Shown: one piece after another, positions 40,359 through 52,285 of the stretch
Numbering within the stretch: position 1 is the first letter of the stretch
Layout of the letters: every line of letters starts with the position of its first letter
DNA from: Siphonodentalium dalli
Lineage: Eukaryota; Mollusca; Scaphopoda; Gadilida; Siphonodentaliidae
Assembly (NCBI GenBank): GCA_032622095.1
Contig: CP136063.1
Span: forward strand, 208,619,934-208,683,933
DNA: 64,000 bases
Reading direction: 5' to 3'
Translations under genes and position numbers: made by a program
Notes under the pieces: generated by a model
The model's database searches: none
What the model saw: only the letters and a program-made list of their open reading frames with translations
What the model was told of the DNA's origin: nothing

Positions 40359-41807
40359 TATGTTAATTAGTTGTTCCAGATATTTACCTTGTTATACAAT
40401 TTCATATTTTATAAAAACATATCATCTTCCAATATTCTCATATAGAGGTAGTCGATGCACAGGGTCGTCTTTGACCCAAAATTATTTTTTTGCCAAATGA
40501 ACATTTTTAACGAATTCTGTTAGAGCTTGTGAAATAACTTTCAACCTAAGGTTTTGTAACATTGAGTCTTAATCATCAACATTAGCTGATTTAATGATAG
40601 AAATAACTGAATGCAAGTTGTGTCTGACCTGAATGTTGTCAGGGATGTGGTCTCCATTGGGGTGTCCAAATTTGGAATTGCCAACAGCACCTCCCCTTTC
40701 TTGAACCAGACACCAAAATTTCCAAATTATTACCTCAAGCTTTCCAAGAGGTGGAAATGTCCAAATGTCCTACCTGACACCCCACTAAGATTGGAAATTT
40801 CCAACCTGACACTCCACTGAGATTGGAAATTTCTAACCTAAACACCCCACTAAGGTTGGAAATTTTCCAACTGATGGCCATTTCAGACCAAAAAATTGGA
40901 ATACCACACATTTTACACTAAATACTTATCAGTTGGCCCCCTCACTCCAAACCACCCTGTCGTCACATCCTTGATTGTTGCAGCCAGTGTGTTGTATAGG
41001 AAATATATTCAAACTCTCGATGATTAAGTTTTTGGGTCGTCGCCTCATAGATTAATTTTCACCCATTGTGGCAACTTCTTAATTCTTGCAACGCTTGCGT
41101 CTTTCCCCCAAATTACATAAAAAAATCACGCTAATATGTTCATAATTTCGATTGGAAACTTTTATCTTGATGCTAATAATAGTGACTTCTGATTGGCACT
41201 ACTGACATTGAATTCCATGGTTTGGGAAATGGAAAGTCTAGAACAAGTAATCAGATGCACTATTTATATGTTGGTCTTAGTTAAAGACATATTATGGACT
41301 TGTTCAGGTGCGTTAAATTGTTAAGTTAGTATTCAGGCGGTATGTCAACTGGAGGAATATAGTATTCTACTACATCGCCGAAAACCTCAAGCAGATCGAC
41401 TGTACCACTCCAAAGAAAACATCATCTGAACTACGCTCAATTGTAAATATTTACTTCTCGATTCGGGACGCAACTATCGGCGACTAAGTAACAAAAACGA
41501 TTTCGCCATCGAGAGTCACTGAATTTAATTTATATATAATAATTGCGGTGTGTGTTGTCAGTTTGGATTTAAGATTTGTAAAAATAACTACTTTGAGCAA
41601 GATATTCTCCATTTCTATTGGATCACCCTAATGAGTTTTTAACATCACTTTAACTTAGACTGAGTATAATGTTACTCAATAAGTCTTATTTCTAAGTCGT
41701 GGCCATATTGGATCCATCCAGCACATGCCGTGCAGACAGTTCTACAGGTCACAGTTCGGGAGATGCATTCCATATATGGAGCTTTTGAATATTCATGAAT
41801 TCCATAT
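40359..41807. other. Intergenic DNA, no gene seen
   Basis: It holds a small tandem repeat at 40770-40870 (CACCCCACTAAGATTGGAAA) and a hAT-like end CAGGGTCGTC at 40459 followed by TTTTTGCCAAATGAAC, related to 20598. Nothing coding. Confidence 0.45.
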
Positions 41808-43881
41808 ATAGCGGGCTAGCATCACTAAATTCACCCTCTGTGGACCTCATTCTGCTTAGGCCTCATCTGCTATTGGAGACATTGACTCAGATTGAAGTTC
41901 CCAAATGGAGAATATATAGTGATGTACACCCATTGGGAACCTTGATTATGCAATGTGTTGTCAGCCAATTTGGTAATATACATGTATATAGAGAAACTTA
42001 ACTAAAAAACAAAAATTGAACCTGTGTGAAGAAGTTTCTATAGAAATTTGATAATAAAGAAACTTTCCAGAGAAGATGAGGCCAAAGCAGAAATATGTCC
42101 ACAGAAGGTGAATTTAGTGATGATAGCCTGCTATGCGGGATAGCGTTACTAAATTCACCCTCTGGGGACCTCATTCTGCAAATGACAAGCACACTAAACT
42201 CAGACTTGGCGATATTGACCTAAATTTCAGTATATTAGAAGCTACAATCTTCAGAGTATGCAATAAAAATTCATGTAGAACAACACAGTGATGTTAAAAG
42301 TAGTTATCTACTGAACATGATAACAGGTTGATGTAGTGTTATAGTACCCGTTGGTCTGTCATGGATCACATCAATTACCTTCCGTGCTGAAGAAATTCCA
42401 TAATTGTAATCGATGCAAATCAAAAACACTCACAAAGTCACTTAAAGCGTGAAATTTCAAGTTGGGACCTTCACTTTCAGTGCAATACATTATTAAGGAA
42501 CAGATAATAACTAAGAAATCTATTCCCTGCTTTATTTTTCCCAGGTTTTGTACTGGTGGAATATGATCTCTATGGGCATTAGCCAAAGTAGAGATTCATT
42601 GCATGATCTAAGTCTTTTTCATCTATCATGCATTATGACATGTATTTCATCAAGAATAATGACTAAATTCATTGATGAAAACTAAAAAAAATAATATTGG
42701 GAGGCCAAAATTACTCAATAACAAGTAACAGACGACTAATTTAAAATCCCGATTTAGGTGACATTTACTCTCCTGGGTGAATTTATACATGCTCGGGAGG
42801 TCCTGGGTGGCTGTCATTTGCAGAATTAGGTCCCCAGAGGGTGAATTTAGTGACGTTATCCTGCATAGCGAACTAGCATCACTCAATTCACCCTCTGGGG
42901 ACCTCATTCTGCTTAAGCCTAATCTTTGCAAAGTTTCTTTTTTTAGTTTAGTTTCTCTATATCCCCAAATTGGCCTAATCTTTGCAAAGTTTCTTTATTA
43001 TCAAATTTCTATAGTAAGTTTGATTCTATTTCTTTTTGTAGTTTAGTTTCTCTATATCCCCAAATTGGCAGACGACACATTGTATAATCAAGGTTCCCAA
43101 TGGGTGTACATCACAATATTCAGCATTTGGGAGCTTCAATCTGAGTCTATGTCTCCCACAGCAAATGAGGCCAAGCAGGTCGAATGAGGTCCCCAGAGGG
43201 TGAATTAGGTGATGGTAGCCTGCTATGCAGGATAGCATCACTAAATTCACCCTCTGGGACCTCATTCTGCAAATGACAGGCACACTAAACTCAGACTTGC
43301 CTGGGTGACTTCTAATAGGCACAAAGCCATGAAGCAATGACCAATTCATCAACAGTATTGTAATTAACCATAAAATAGCAACAGGTGTGTATTTAATCAT
43401 TCTATTAGCAGGTCAGGGGAAATTCCATTTGTAGTTACTATATAACTATTGCATGGCTTGGAGCTGACAATGCAAAAGTAGTGGTCAGAGGAGAGGAATA
43501 GTTCCTATAGGACTATTTCTCCACTGAGGACCACTATTTTGGCACAGTCATCAATGACAAGCTTTGCAATATTTAATTTTATTGAACGTTCTTCATGCTT
43601 CCCCAGATTTCATAATATCAAAAAATATTTAAGCCTTGAAATAGTGTGTCTGTCATTTGCAGAATGAGGTCCCCAGAGGGTGAATTTAGTGATGCTACCG
43701 TGCATAGCAGGCTAGCATCACCAAATTCACCCTTGGGGACCTCATTCTGCTTACACCTCAGCAGAATGAGGTTCCCAGAGGGTGAATTTGGTGATGTTAG
43801 CCCGCTATGCGGGGTAGCATCACTAAATTCACCCTATGGGGACCTCATTCTGCAAATGACAGACACACTATTTCAAGGCTT
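41808..43881. mobile_element. Cluster of three palindromic GGTGAATTTAGTGATG-family elements
   Basis: Copies are at 41808-42208, 42810-43299 and 43631-43881. The last is a compact 251-base dimer with matching ends AAGCCTTGAAATAGTGTGTC and GACACACTATTTCAAGGCTT. The middle copy is flanked by CCTGGGTG on both sides (42802-42809, 43300-43307), a candidate 8-base target duplication. 42209-42809 holds nothing else recognisable. Confidence 0.7.
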
Positions 43882-46239
43882 GAATATATTCACAATCAGA
43901 TCATGTTAACTAGTGAACAAATTTAATACTTTTTCTACCGAAAACAAACTGAATATTTGTTTTGAAAATTTAGTGTAGTGCCGCGATAGGAATATGGAAA
44001 ATTGTCACATCAAACATGGGTGAAAAAGCAACACAGACAAAGAATTTCCTTATAATCGTTTGTTGTTCTCTCGTTGTCGATTACAAAGATATTTCGGACA
44101 AAGCATGTTGAATTTTTCCAGCGAGGTGTTTGACATTCAAATTACCTCCCTGGAATAGTGTGCATGCTAAACTTAGATTTGGTTTCCCAATCGATAGTGG
44201 GTGTGAGAACATTAGGAATGTACGGAAGAAGCAATCACATATGGATGAAGCGGAGTTTGATATCATATATCAGAACAGATTTCTTAGCAGATGAGTGTGT
44301 TTCCCTAGGCTTCTTGGATATTCCGCAAGCTAGTGCAACAGAAATTTCCATGGGAGTAATTTCTTAGGGTATAGCAAGATAACACCTATCAAATATAGTT
44401 GTAGCAACTTACATGCAATGCATTGATAAAATGTCATATTACAATAGTCATATTATTATATGCTTCCCCATTAAATAGTGGGAAATTGCCGCAATGTAAG
44501 CGATGGAGTTACCTGTATGAACTGTTTAAACTGAAATAATGTTATTATTTCAATATTAGAATCTTATTGTTATTTCGGATAATAAATTGGTATCCGTCCA
44601 TTATAATTTGTCGCTTTTAGTGATAATTTATGGGAACTATTTTCTTGAGCGGATGACTAATGTTTCGCCATTTGAACGTGGTTAGTTAGCTGTCAGCTGG
44701 CAAATAACAACAATCAATTTTTCAACTGAAATTTTGTGTATGTTTTGTGAGAAATTATTTGGCGTTAATTAAGGAATATCAATACATTAAAAATAATAAT
44801 TGACATGGTTAAAGCATATAATAAATTGAACATCCATGGTGTTTTGAGTGAATCCCATATTATTTCATTCATGAATAGCAGTGGAAATATCAATTTTCAA
44901 CTCTCCACCTGCGGTCCCTCATTGAAAATTTATATTTCCACGGCAAGACACTCATGAAATAATTTTGATATTCACTCAAAAACCATAGGTGTCCTCTGTA
45001 TATTATAATTAGTTATAAATGGGATTTCCCTGACTTTATTAGCAGCAGTAGGTCTTGCACATGTGAGGTGTATGGTCACACATGTAGTTGTGATGGTTGA
45101 TGATATATTGTTAAAAATATTAAATATCATATACATAATTTAAGTTATCATGTTTATCTTGCTGAGTCCCCTCTCCCACAATTGGGTTCTGCTAAATACT
45201 GAGCAGAAAGAAGATATGATATTAATATGAATCGTACGTGACACATAATGGAGCAACCACACATGATGTGCCTCAAATTTATGTATCACCATGCAATGGT
45301 CACGACGGACACATGCCAAATTGACAAGACGTGTCGTGGATTGTAAAATCTTGTCTGGAGTATCGTCATGACTTCTACAATTTTCGTTTTCATTAAGCTG
45401 ACCAACGAAATTGGTCTAAATGAAATTAATAGACTTAAATCATATGTGAATTCTTCATAAGTTGTGAAGTAGTTACTTTCATTTTTATCGCGATGCTTCA
45501 TTTCCAATTCCGCGTTTTTTGCAATCTCCACACGGTTGCTAACCGGAATTCACGTGACAATTTCTCCAAAATCTATACCCGCGATCTTGAAAAATCACTG
45601 ATGGATATAGAAAAAATTATATGATGTCATTCACCTGCATTAGTTATAAGCACCCATGGTGGTTGCTATAATTAAATGGACCCAAGACCTTCGCCATGGG
45701 CAAATGTCCAAAAATTATAATAGTCTGTAAAACCACACCACAAGGAAGAACACAGAGACACACTTTGTTCATATTTTGTGTGGATGTTCCCTAGGTGACT
45801 CAAAATGACAATTTGATTTATCAAATGAGTTTTATGAGTAACTAAGACTTATTCAGACCAGATACCATTAGGATTCCATTCCAGTGTGTCACTTTAAATC
45901 GTCAAAGTCTATAAAACCAGAAACCATTAGGATTCCCTCAGATTTAGTAGCAATGTACTCTACCTAGCTGGAGGTGGGAATAAACATAATAACATGTACA
46001 GGTATATCAAAATTCTTATAACCTTCGTGGTTCTTTTACCAAGGGCTGTAGTATCTTCCAAAGAATTTGATACATGTACACCATAAATCCGACTGTTATA
46101 TACTAACATATGTACGTTATGACGAACTTATTAACACACTCAAGGAAAACCATTCCCAGCAACTCACCGAAAGAGTAATTCACATATTTATAGAATATCC
46201 AACATCATATAACAATGCACTTCACTGTATAAATTAATG
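43882..46239. other. Intergenic DNA with one foldback repeat
   Basis: An inverted repeat lies at about 44838-44990: GTGTTTTGAGTGAAT and CATGAATAGCAGTGGAAATA on the left, TATTTCCACGGCAAG and ATTCACTCAAAAACCAT on the right. A GTCC-type monomer (GGATGTTCCCTAGGTGACTC) lies at 45781. No gene recognised. Confidence 0.45.
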
Positions 46240-46521
46240 GGTTAGCCTGAAAGGACCTGCACTTTCTGTGGCCGTAAATAAAACTTTGCAAATGTTGATC
46301 CCCGTGACCAGTCAGCAACACCGAGAAATTGTTGCAAATGTGCACCATTAAACAAGCCCCAGGAGGGGCCAACACTACGCGTGGAATGTCCTTTGACATC
46401 CGGTTTTGCCAGGTTAGATTCAGTACAGCAGAATTGGATGCATGCTACTAACCATCTTGAAATAGTCTGAGAAGAGACAGATTTGAAGAGCTGTCGAATG
46501 GACAGAAATCGAGACTGAGTC
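46240..46521 (-). mobile_element. DIRS-type retrotransposon, tyrosine recombinase C-terminus
   Basis: Minus-strand reading from 46521 contains SRFLSIRQLFK, QTISRWL, KGHSTRSVGPSWGLF and ADWSRGSTFAKFYL. These match the HxxR box, the third basic/aromatic position and the terminal tyrosine of DIRS-group tyrosine recombinases. The frame is open to a stop near 46242. The rest of the element lies beyond the 4.4 kb insertion, at 50950-51755. Confidence 0.85.
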
Positions 46522-46625
46522 AGGGAGGGGGGGGGGGCGAATTTTTTTTTTACGAGACATGAGGTGGGGGGGGGTGGGGTGGTGTGGGTGGGTACCCGAG
46601 GCCGGAAACAGTTTTTGACCACCTT

Positions 46626-49320
46626 TTTAGTCGAGTTTTTCCAAAACTCGACTTATAGTTTGATGAGGGACGGTGGGCGGGGCGCCGGACGGGCGGCGTG
46701 TTTTGCTTATAACTCAACCGTTTATTGACGGATTAAATTTTTTTTTGGTGTGTGAGTACATATCCATGCACGTAAGCTGCAGACAAATAATCTGGTTCGT
46801 CTGCACATTTATTACAGAGTTATGGCCCTTTGCCATTTTTCACTGATTTTAGGCTCGTTAGCGCAACAACTTCAACAAACGTTATCTGATTCGATTGAAA
46901 TTTGGGATATAGGTGTCTCCCAAGAATATCTCGGACGAGTTCGAAAACCGGCCTGGTCCGATAAAATTTGATAGAGTTATGGCCCTTAATTAGTCATTTT
47001 TTCACGAATTTTCAGCTCGTTAGCGCGATAACTTCAACAAACGTTATCCGATTTGATTGAAATTTAGTATATAGGTGTCTCCCAAGAATATCTCGGACGA
47101 GTTCGAAAACCGGCCTGGTCCGATAAAATTTGATAGAGTTATGGCCCTTAATTAGTCATTTTTCTCGAATTTTCAGCTCGTTAGCGCGATAACTTCAACA
47201 AACGTTATCCGATTTGATTGAAATTTGGTATATAGGTGTCTCCCAAGAATATCTCGGTCGAGTTCATAAACCGGCCAGGTCCGATAAAATTTGATAGAGT
47301 TATGGCCCTTAATTAGTCATTTTTCACGAAGTTAGCGCGATAACTTCAACAAACGTTATCCGATTTGATTGAAATTTGGTATATAGGTGTCTCCCAAGAA
47401 TATCTCGGACGAGTTCGAAAACCGGCCTGGTCCGATAAAATTTAGAGTTATGGCCCTTAATTAGTAATTTTTCACGAATTTTCAGCTCGTTAGCGCGATA
47501 ACTTCAACAAACGTTATCCGATTTGATTGAAATTTGGTATATAGGTGTCTCCCAAGAATATCTCGGACGAGTTCGAAAACCGGCCTGGTCCGATAAAATT
47601 TGATAGAGTTATGGCCCTTAATTAGTCATTTTTCACGAATTTCAGCTCGTTAGCGCGATAACTTCAACAAACGTTATCCGATTTGATTGAAATTTAGTAT
47701 ATAGGTGTCTCCCAAGAATATCTCGGACGAGTTCGAAAACCGGCCTGGTCCGATAAAATTTGATAGAGTTATGGCCCTTAATTAGTCATTTTTCACGAAA
47801 TTTCAGCTCGTTAGCGCGATAACTTCAACAAACGTTATCCGATTTGATTGAAATTTGGTATATAGGTGTCTCCCAAGAATATCTCGGTCGAGTTCATAAA
47901 CCGGCCAGGTCCGATAAAATTTGATAGAGTTATGGCCCTTAATTAGTCATTTTTCACGAAGTTAGCGCGATAACTTCAACAAACGTTATCCGATTTGATT
48001 GAAATTTGGTATATAGGTGTCTCCCAAGAATATCTCGGACGAGTTCGAAACCGGCCTGGTCCGATAAAATTTAGAGTTATGGCCCTTAATTAGTAATTTT
48101 TCACGAATTTTCAGCTCGTTAGCGCGATAACTTCAACAAACGTTATCCGATTTGATTGAAATTTGGTATATAGGTGTCTCCCAAGAATATCTCGGACGAG
48201 TTCGAAAACCGGCCTGGTCCGATAAAATTTGATAGAGTTATGGCCCTTAATTAGTCATTTTTCACGAATTTCAGCTCGTTAGCGCGATAACTTCAACAAA
48301 CGTTATCCGATTTGATTGAAATTTAGTATATAGGTGTCTCCCAAGAATATCTCGGACGAGTTCGAAAACCGGCCTGGTCCGATAAAATTTGATAGAGTTA
48401 TGGCCCTTAATTAGTCATTTTTCACGAATTTTCAGCTCGTTAGCGCGATAACTTCAACAAACGTTATCCGATTTGATTGAAATTTGGTATATAGGCGTCT
48501 CCCAAGAATATCTCGGTCGAGTTCATAAACCGGCCAGGTCCGATAAAATTTGATAGAGTTATGGCCCTTAATTAGTCATTTTTCACGAAGTTAGCGCGAT
48601 AACTTCAACAAACGTTATCTGATTTGATTGAAATTTGGTATATAGGTGTCTCCCAAGAATATCTCGGACGAGTTCGAAAACCGGCCTGGTCCGATAAAAT
48701 TTAGAGTTATGGCCCTCAATTAGTAATTTTTCACGAATTTTCAGCTCGTTAGCGCGATAACTTCAACAAACGTTATCCGATTTGATTGAAATTTGGTATA
48801 TAGGTGTCTCCCAAGAATATCTCGACGAGTTCGAAAACCGGCCTGGTCCGATAAAATTTGATAGAGTTATGGCCCTTAATTAGTCATTTTTTACGAATTT
48901 CAGCTCGTTAGCGCGATAACTTCAACAAACGTTATCCGATTTGATTGAAATTTGGTATATAGGTGTCTCCCAAGAATATCTCGGTCGAGTTCATAAACCG
49001 GCCAGGTCCGATAAAATTTGATAGAGTTATGGTCCTTAATTAGTCATTTTGTACGAATTTTGAGCTCGTTAGCGCGATAACTTCAACAAACGTCATCCGA
49101 TTCAACTAAAATTTGGTATATAAGTGTCTTCCAATAATATCCTGGACGAGTTCGAAAACCAGCCTGGCCCAATAAAATTTGATAGAGTTATGGCCCTTAA
49201 TTAGTCATTTTTCGATTTTACCTATTAATTAATCTACCGATACTGATGCACACCAATTGGCGGTAGCCACCGGCGGTAAGCCACCGAAAACGAGACACAG
49301 CATCTCTGATGCCACCTCTT
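46626..49320 (+). repeat. Satellite-bearing element: ~15 monomers in a 4-mer higher-order repeat
   Basis: It opens with a hairpin (TCGAGTTTTTCCAAAACTCG A) and ends CACCTCTTGTTT after a short stem (GGCGGTAGCCACCGG). In between, about 15 monomers of 145-167 bases share GCGATAACTTCAACAAACGT TATCC and ATAGAGTTATGGCCCTTAAT TAG. The short variant CACGAAGTTAGCGCG recurs at 47325, 47955 and 48584, that is every ~630 bases. ACCGGCCAGGTCC and ATTTAGAGTTATGG variants keep the same order. The architecture resembles Helentron-like elements with core tandem repeats (inference). Confidence 0.8.
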
Positions 49321-50949
49321 GTTTGCATTTTTTTTTCATTGACATATTTTCAACTGTTTTAAACATATTTGTTTATATGTTGTGGCTTGTTGCAATATGA
49401 GAAGCAATAATACATTCAATATTGTTATAATTACCCCCATAAGTCAGCATAAGTTGATATAAAATGGAAAAATAGTGAATATTGTGGGGGTGGGTCCCAA
49501 AATTTTCATTGATTTTTTTTTGCGCGCAATTTTTTTTTATTGTGTCTGTTTCAGCTTGCTTGGCAGTTTTTATATTGAAAACGGTGTAGATCAATAAAAA
49601 AATACTTCAGATAGCTCTAGGGTCGGGTGAACTTAATGCAGTCTGACAATATCAGCTAACAACTCATGACAGAATATTACAATCATTCTTATACTTCATG
49701 ACAGTCTCTTTACTCATACAGTTAGTTGATGCATGAGTGTAATGTATGAACTAAATATGTGTATCAGTGTTTGTATACTAAATTGATTTTTAAATATACT
49801 TTTGTCAAATAATTATTTGAAATTGTCAAATTATTTGTTTCAGTGTTGTTGACAACCATCAATAAGTAAATAAGTAGACATGAAATAAAGTTTTAATAAC
49901 ATTTATTGAAAGAAACAAAAATATAACCTTCCTTGGATAGTCTTCTGAAAAGTATAAAAATATTATTTAAATAGATGTGAAGAGGGGCCAGGACACATTA
50001 CAGTTTTGTTCACATTGTAATTATTATATCCCATAATTACCTGCATATACTAGTGTGTAAATTACACTTAATGTCTAATTCAGGCTAATTTGAAAATTAT
50101 CAAAGAAGTAAAATTAATTTACTTAATTAGTGTATATTTATAAGATGATGTGCATGCAAGGTGGTCTAGTTTGAAGGCACACATAAAGGTCATGTACAGA
50201 ATGTGTGTGAATTTCTTATTGCACATGAACTCCATCCAGTACATGACCGAAGTTCAGCTCTGATTGTCCAAATGAATCTCAGTAATATACATCCGTGTAT
50301 ATGGATTTGGCACTAAATTGACCATCAACGTTCAAACTCAAAGGGTTAAGCATTATTTTAGGCCTAGTTCTAAGTCGTAATGCGAGGTCGGGTCGGTGGT
50401 CATGCAGGCATACATAAAAGTTAATTCGTACACTGGTTCATATGCATATTTTCCTTTTTGGTATTACTATAGGCTCTAGGCCTACTAGTTGATGTCTGAA
50501 AAAAAGATAAATTTAAGTTTGTGTAATTTTTTATTCTACTGTAGGCCCTATACTGGCCCTAGTTATTTTTTGTTGTCATTCCAGGGGATTCAACATATTT
50601 TTCATCTACTCACCAGCTGCACTCACACAGATGAATAGGCTGGGTTAATGGTTATAAATTTACCAATATAATCACATAATATTCTACCTTTGTTGATTGC
50701 TTAGAGTTAAATTTTGCACATGTTTGTTAACAGGAAGTAACATTAAATTTGGTCTTTCAAAGAAGGGACCAATATAGAGTGGTTGGTCGTTTTTACAGAG
50801 GGGACCAACATAAAGCTTTGATGTTTTGGGGTGGGTGTCTAAACTTTTATGAAAAAAAAATGCAAGAAAGTGTGGGTGGGTGTAAAAAAAATTAAAATGT
50901 AAAAAAAAGACCCCCACGTCTCGCAACTTTTTTACGCCCCCCCCCCCCT
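49321..50949. other. Interior of the poly-G transposon, no gene seen
   Basis: AT-rich sequence with (G)GTGGGTG runs at 49484-49500 and 50828-50882. The right terminal G/C run starts at 50937. No ORF resembling a transposase. Confidence 0.5.
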
Positions 50950-51760
50950 GACTGAGTCCATGTTTTCAGGAGAGCGATGTCGTTTTTTTTGCTTTAAGAT
51001 AGTAACGAACAGATCGACGATCTAAATGATGGCGACCAGGTTATCCAGGTTAACAACTTCAATGGTGCATCTCACAAAGGCTCAAATGAAGCTGCATGGA
51101 CAACTTCTAAAACAAGAGATAAATTCAATGATGGTAATAACTGACGTGAATAGGGACGTTTATGGAAAATCTGTCGCGTACGACACCAGCGATTGAATTG
51201 TCGAAACTTGCATTTGTAATCCCTTTGAGTGCCCTGAGACCAGCAGGAGCAGCCCTTGAGAGTCTGTTAAAAACCCTTTATTTGCGAGCTGTTGGCTGAT
51301 AGCAGCCATGCAGTCAACTGATGTGTTTGAGGTTGAGACATCAACACTTGGCCCTAATTCTGAGACAATAGCGATGGTATGAGCGGAAGTTTGTAAGCCG
51401 GTGCAATCATCAGTTGACGTAATTGGGTATACCAATGTTGGCGAGGCCACCGAGGGGCTATCAAAATTATTGTGCAATTGGTCCGTTGAATGTGATTGAG
51501 GACCCTGAGTATCAATGGTATGGGTGGAAATACATAAGCGAACAGATTCGTCCATTCTATCGATAGATCATCCACTACCCAAGCTTGCGGGTGTGATGTC
51601 CATGGGCAAAATTGAGTTGTTTTCTTGTTCACTGCTGATGCAAACAGATCGAGATCGGGTGTCCCCCACATCTGAAAAAGGACCTGTACTACTTGGTGTT
51701 GACAACTGATGGCGACTTGAGTAATCTGCCATTTGATTGTGAATCCTACGGACAATTTTG
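50950..51760 (-). mobile_element. DIRS-type retrotransposon, RNase H and recombinase start, frameshifted
   Basis: Minus-strand reading from 51755 has WGTPDLDLFAS, FCPWTSHPQAW, FAYVFPPIPLI and LIAPRWPRQHWY, the RNase H region that follows RT in DIRS elements. It then continues in two further frames (LVSYATDFP; RQIFHKRPYSRQLLPSLN), the start of the recombinase region. At least two frameshifts and internal stops show that it is dead. It joins 46240-46521 across the inserted transposon. The RT and 5' parts are absent beyond 51760. Confidence 0.85.
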
Positions 51761-51900
51761 AGCTGTTGATATATTGTTATTCATAACTTAAAGAGGACAT
51801 CCGGGCATGCATATACGGGCACGTATATCGGGACTTCCGCAAATTCTTATCGCCGTTTTCAATCTCCGCAAAAGGAAGCTCCGCGAATATAATTGAAGCA

Positions 51901-52285
51901 TTAAGCCTTTACCCAACAGGAGGGCCCTGTGCCAATGCATTCTCTTATATATGCGAGTCGACCATAGGTCGCCTCGCATATATAAGAGAATGCATTGGCT
52001 TACCACATTAAAAATTATAAAATTGTTAAAGAATGTAAGAAAAAATGGTAAAAAGTTTTTAAAAAAGAATTTAGGCCAATGCATTCTCTTATATATGCGA
52101 GGCGACCTATGGTCGACTCGCATATATAAGAGAATGCATTGGCACAGGGCATAACTGTAACTATCACAATGTGGTCAAGGAGCCGGTTCCAATGATATCC
52201 ATATTTGTATGGTTCTATTGAGACAGACCGAAGATATTTAGGCTGTTGAAGCTTTATTTGGCCGGTTTGTTGGGTAAAGGGTTAA
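51901..52285 (+). mobile_element. TTAA family A MITE, copy 3
   Basis: TTAAGCCTTTACCCAACAG to TGTTGGGTAAAGGGTTAA. The 65-base palindromes lie at 51934-51999 and 52076-52142. It is nearly identical to the copy at 38638, so both are probably recent. Confidence 0.9.

Larger units (their letters stand above)
46522..50949. mobile_element. Poly-G-ended DNA transposon with 9-bp TSD, 4.4 kb
   Basis: The left end AGGGAGGGGGGGGGGGCG, then T-rich sequence and ACGAGACATGAGGTGGGG, mirrors the right end (inverted: AGGGGGGGGGGGGCG, then GCGAGACGTGGGG). GACTGAGTC flanks it exactly at 46513-46521 and 50950-50958, and removing it restores the DIRS recombinase frame. Inside lie the satellite-bearing element 46626-49320 and about 1.6 kb without coding potential. 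TSD length would suit Mutator- or Merlin-type elements, but the G-run terminus matches no family I can name. Confidence 0.8.

Noticed and set aside
46680-49230. CRISPR-like regularly spaced repeats
   Set aside because: Whole monomers of 145-167 bases are conserved without unique spacers and the DNA is eukaryotic; it is a satellite.
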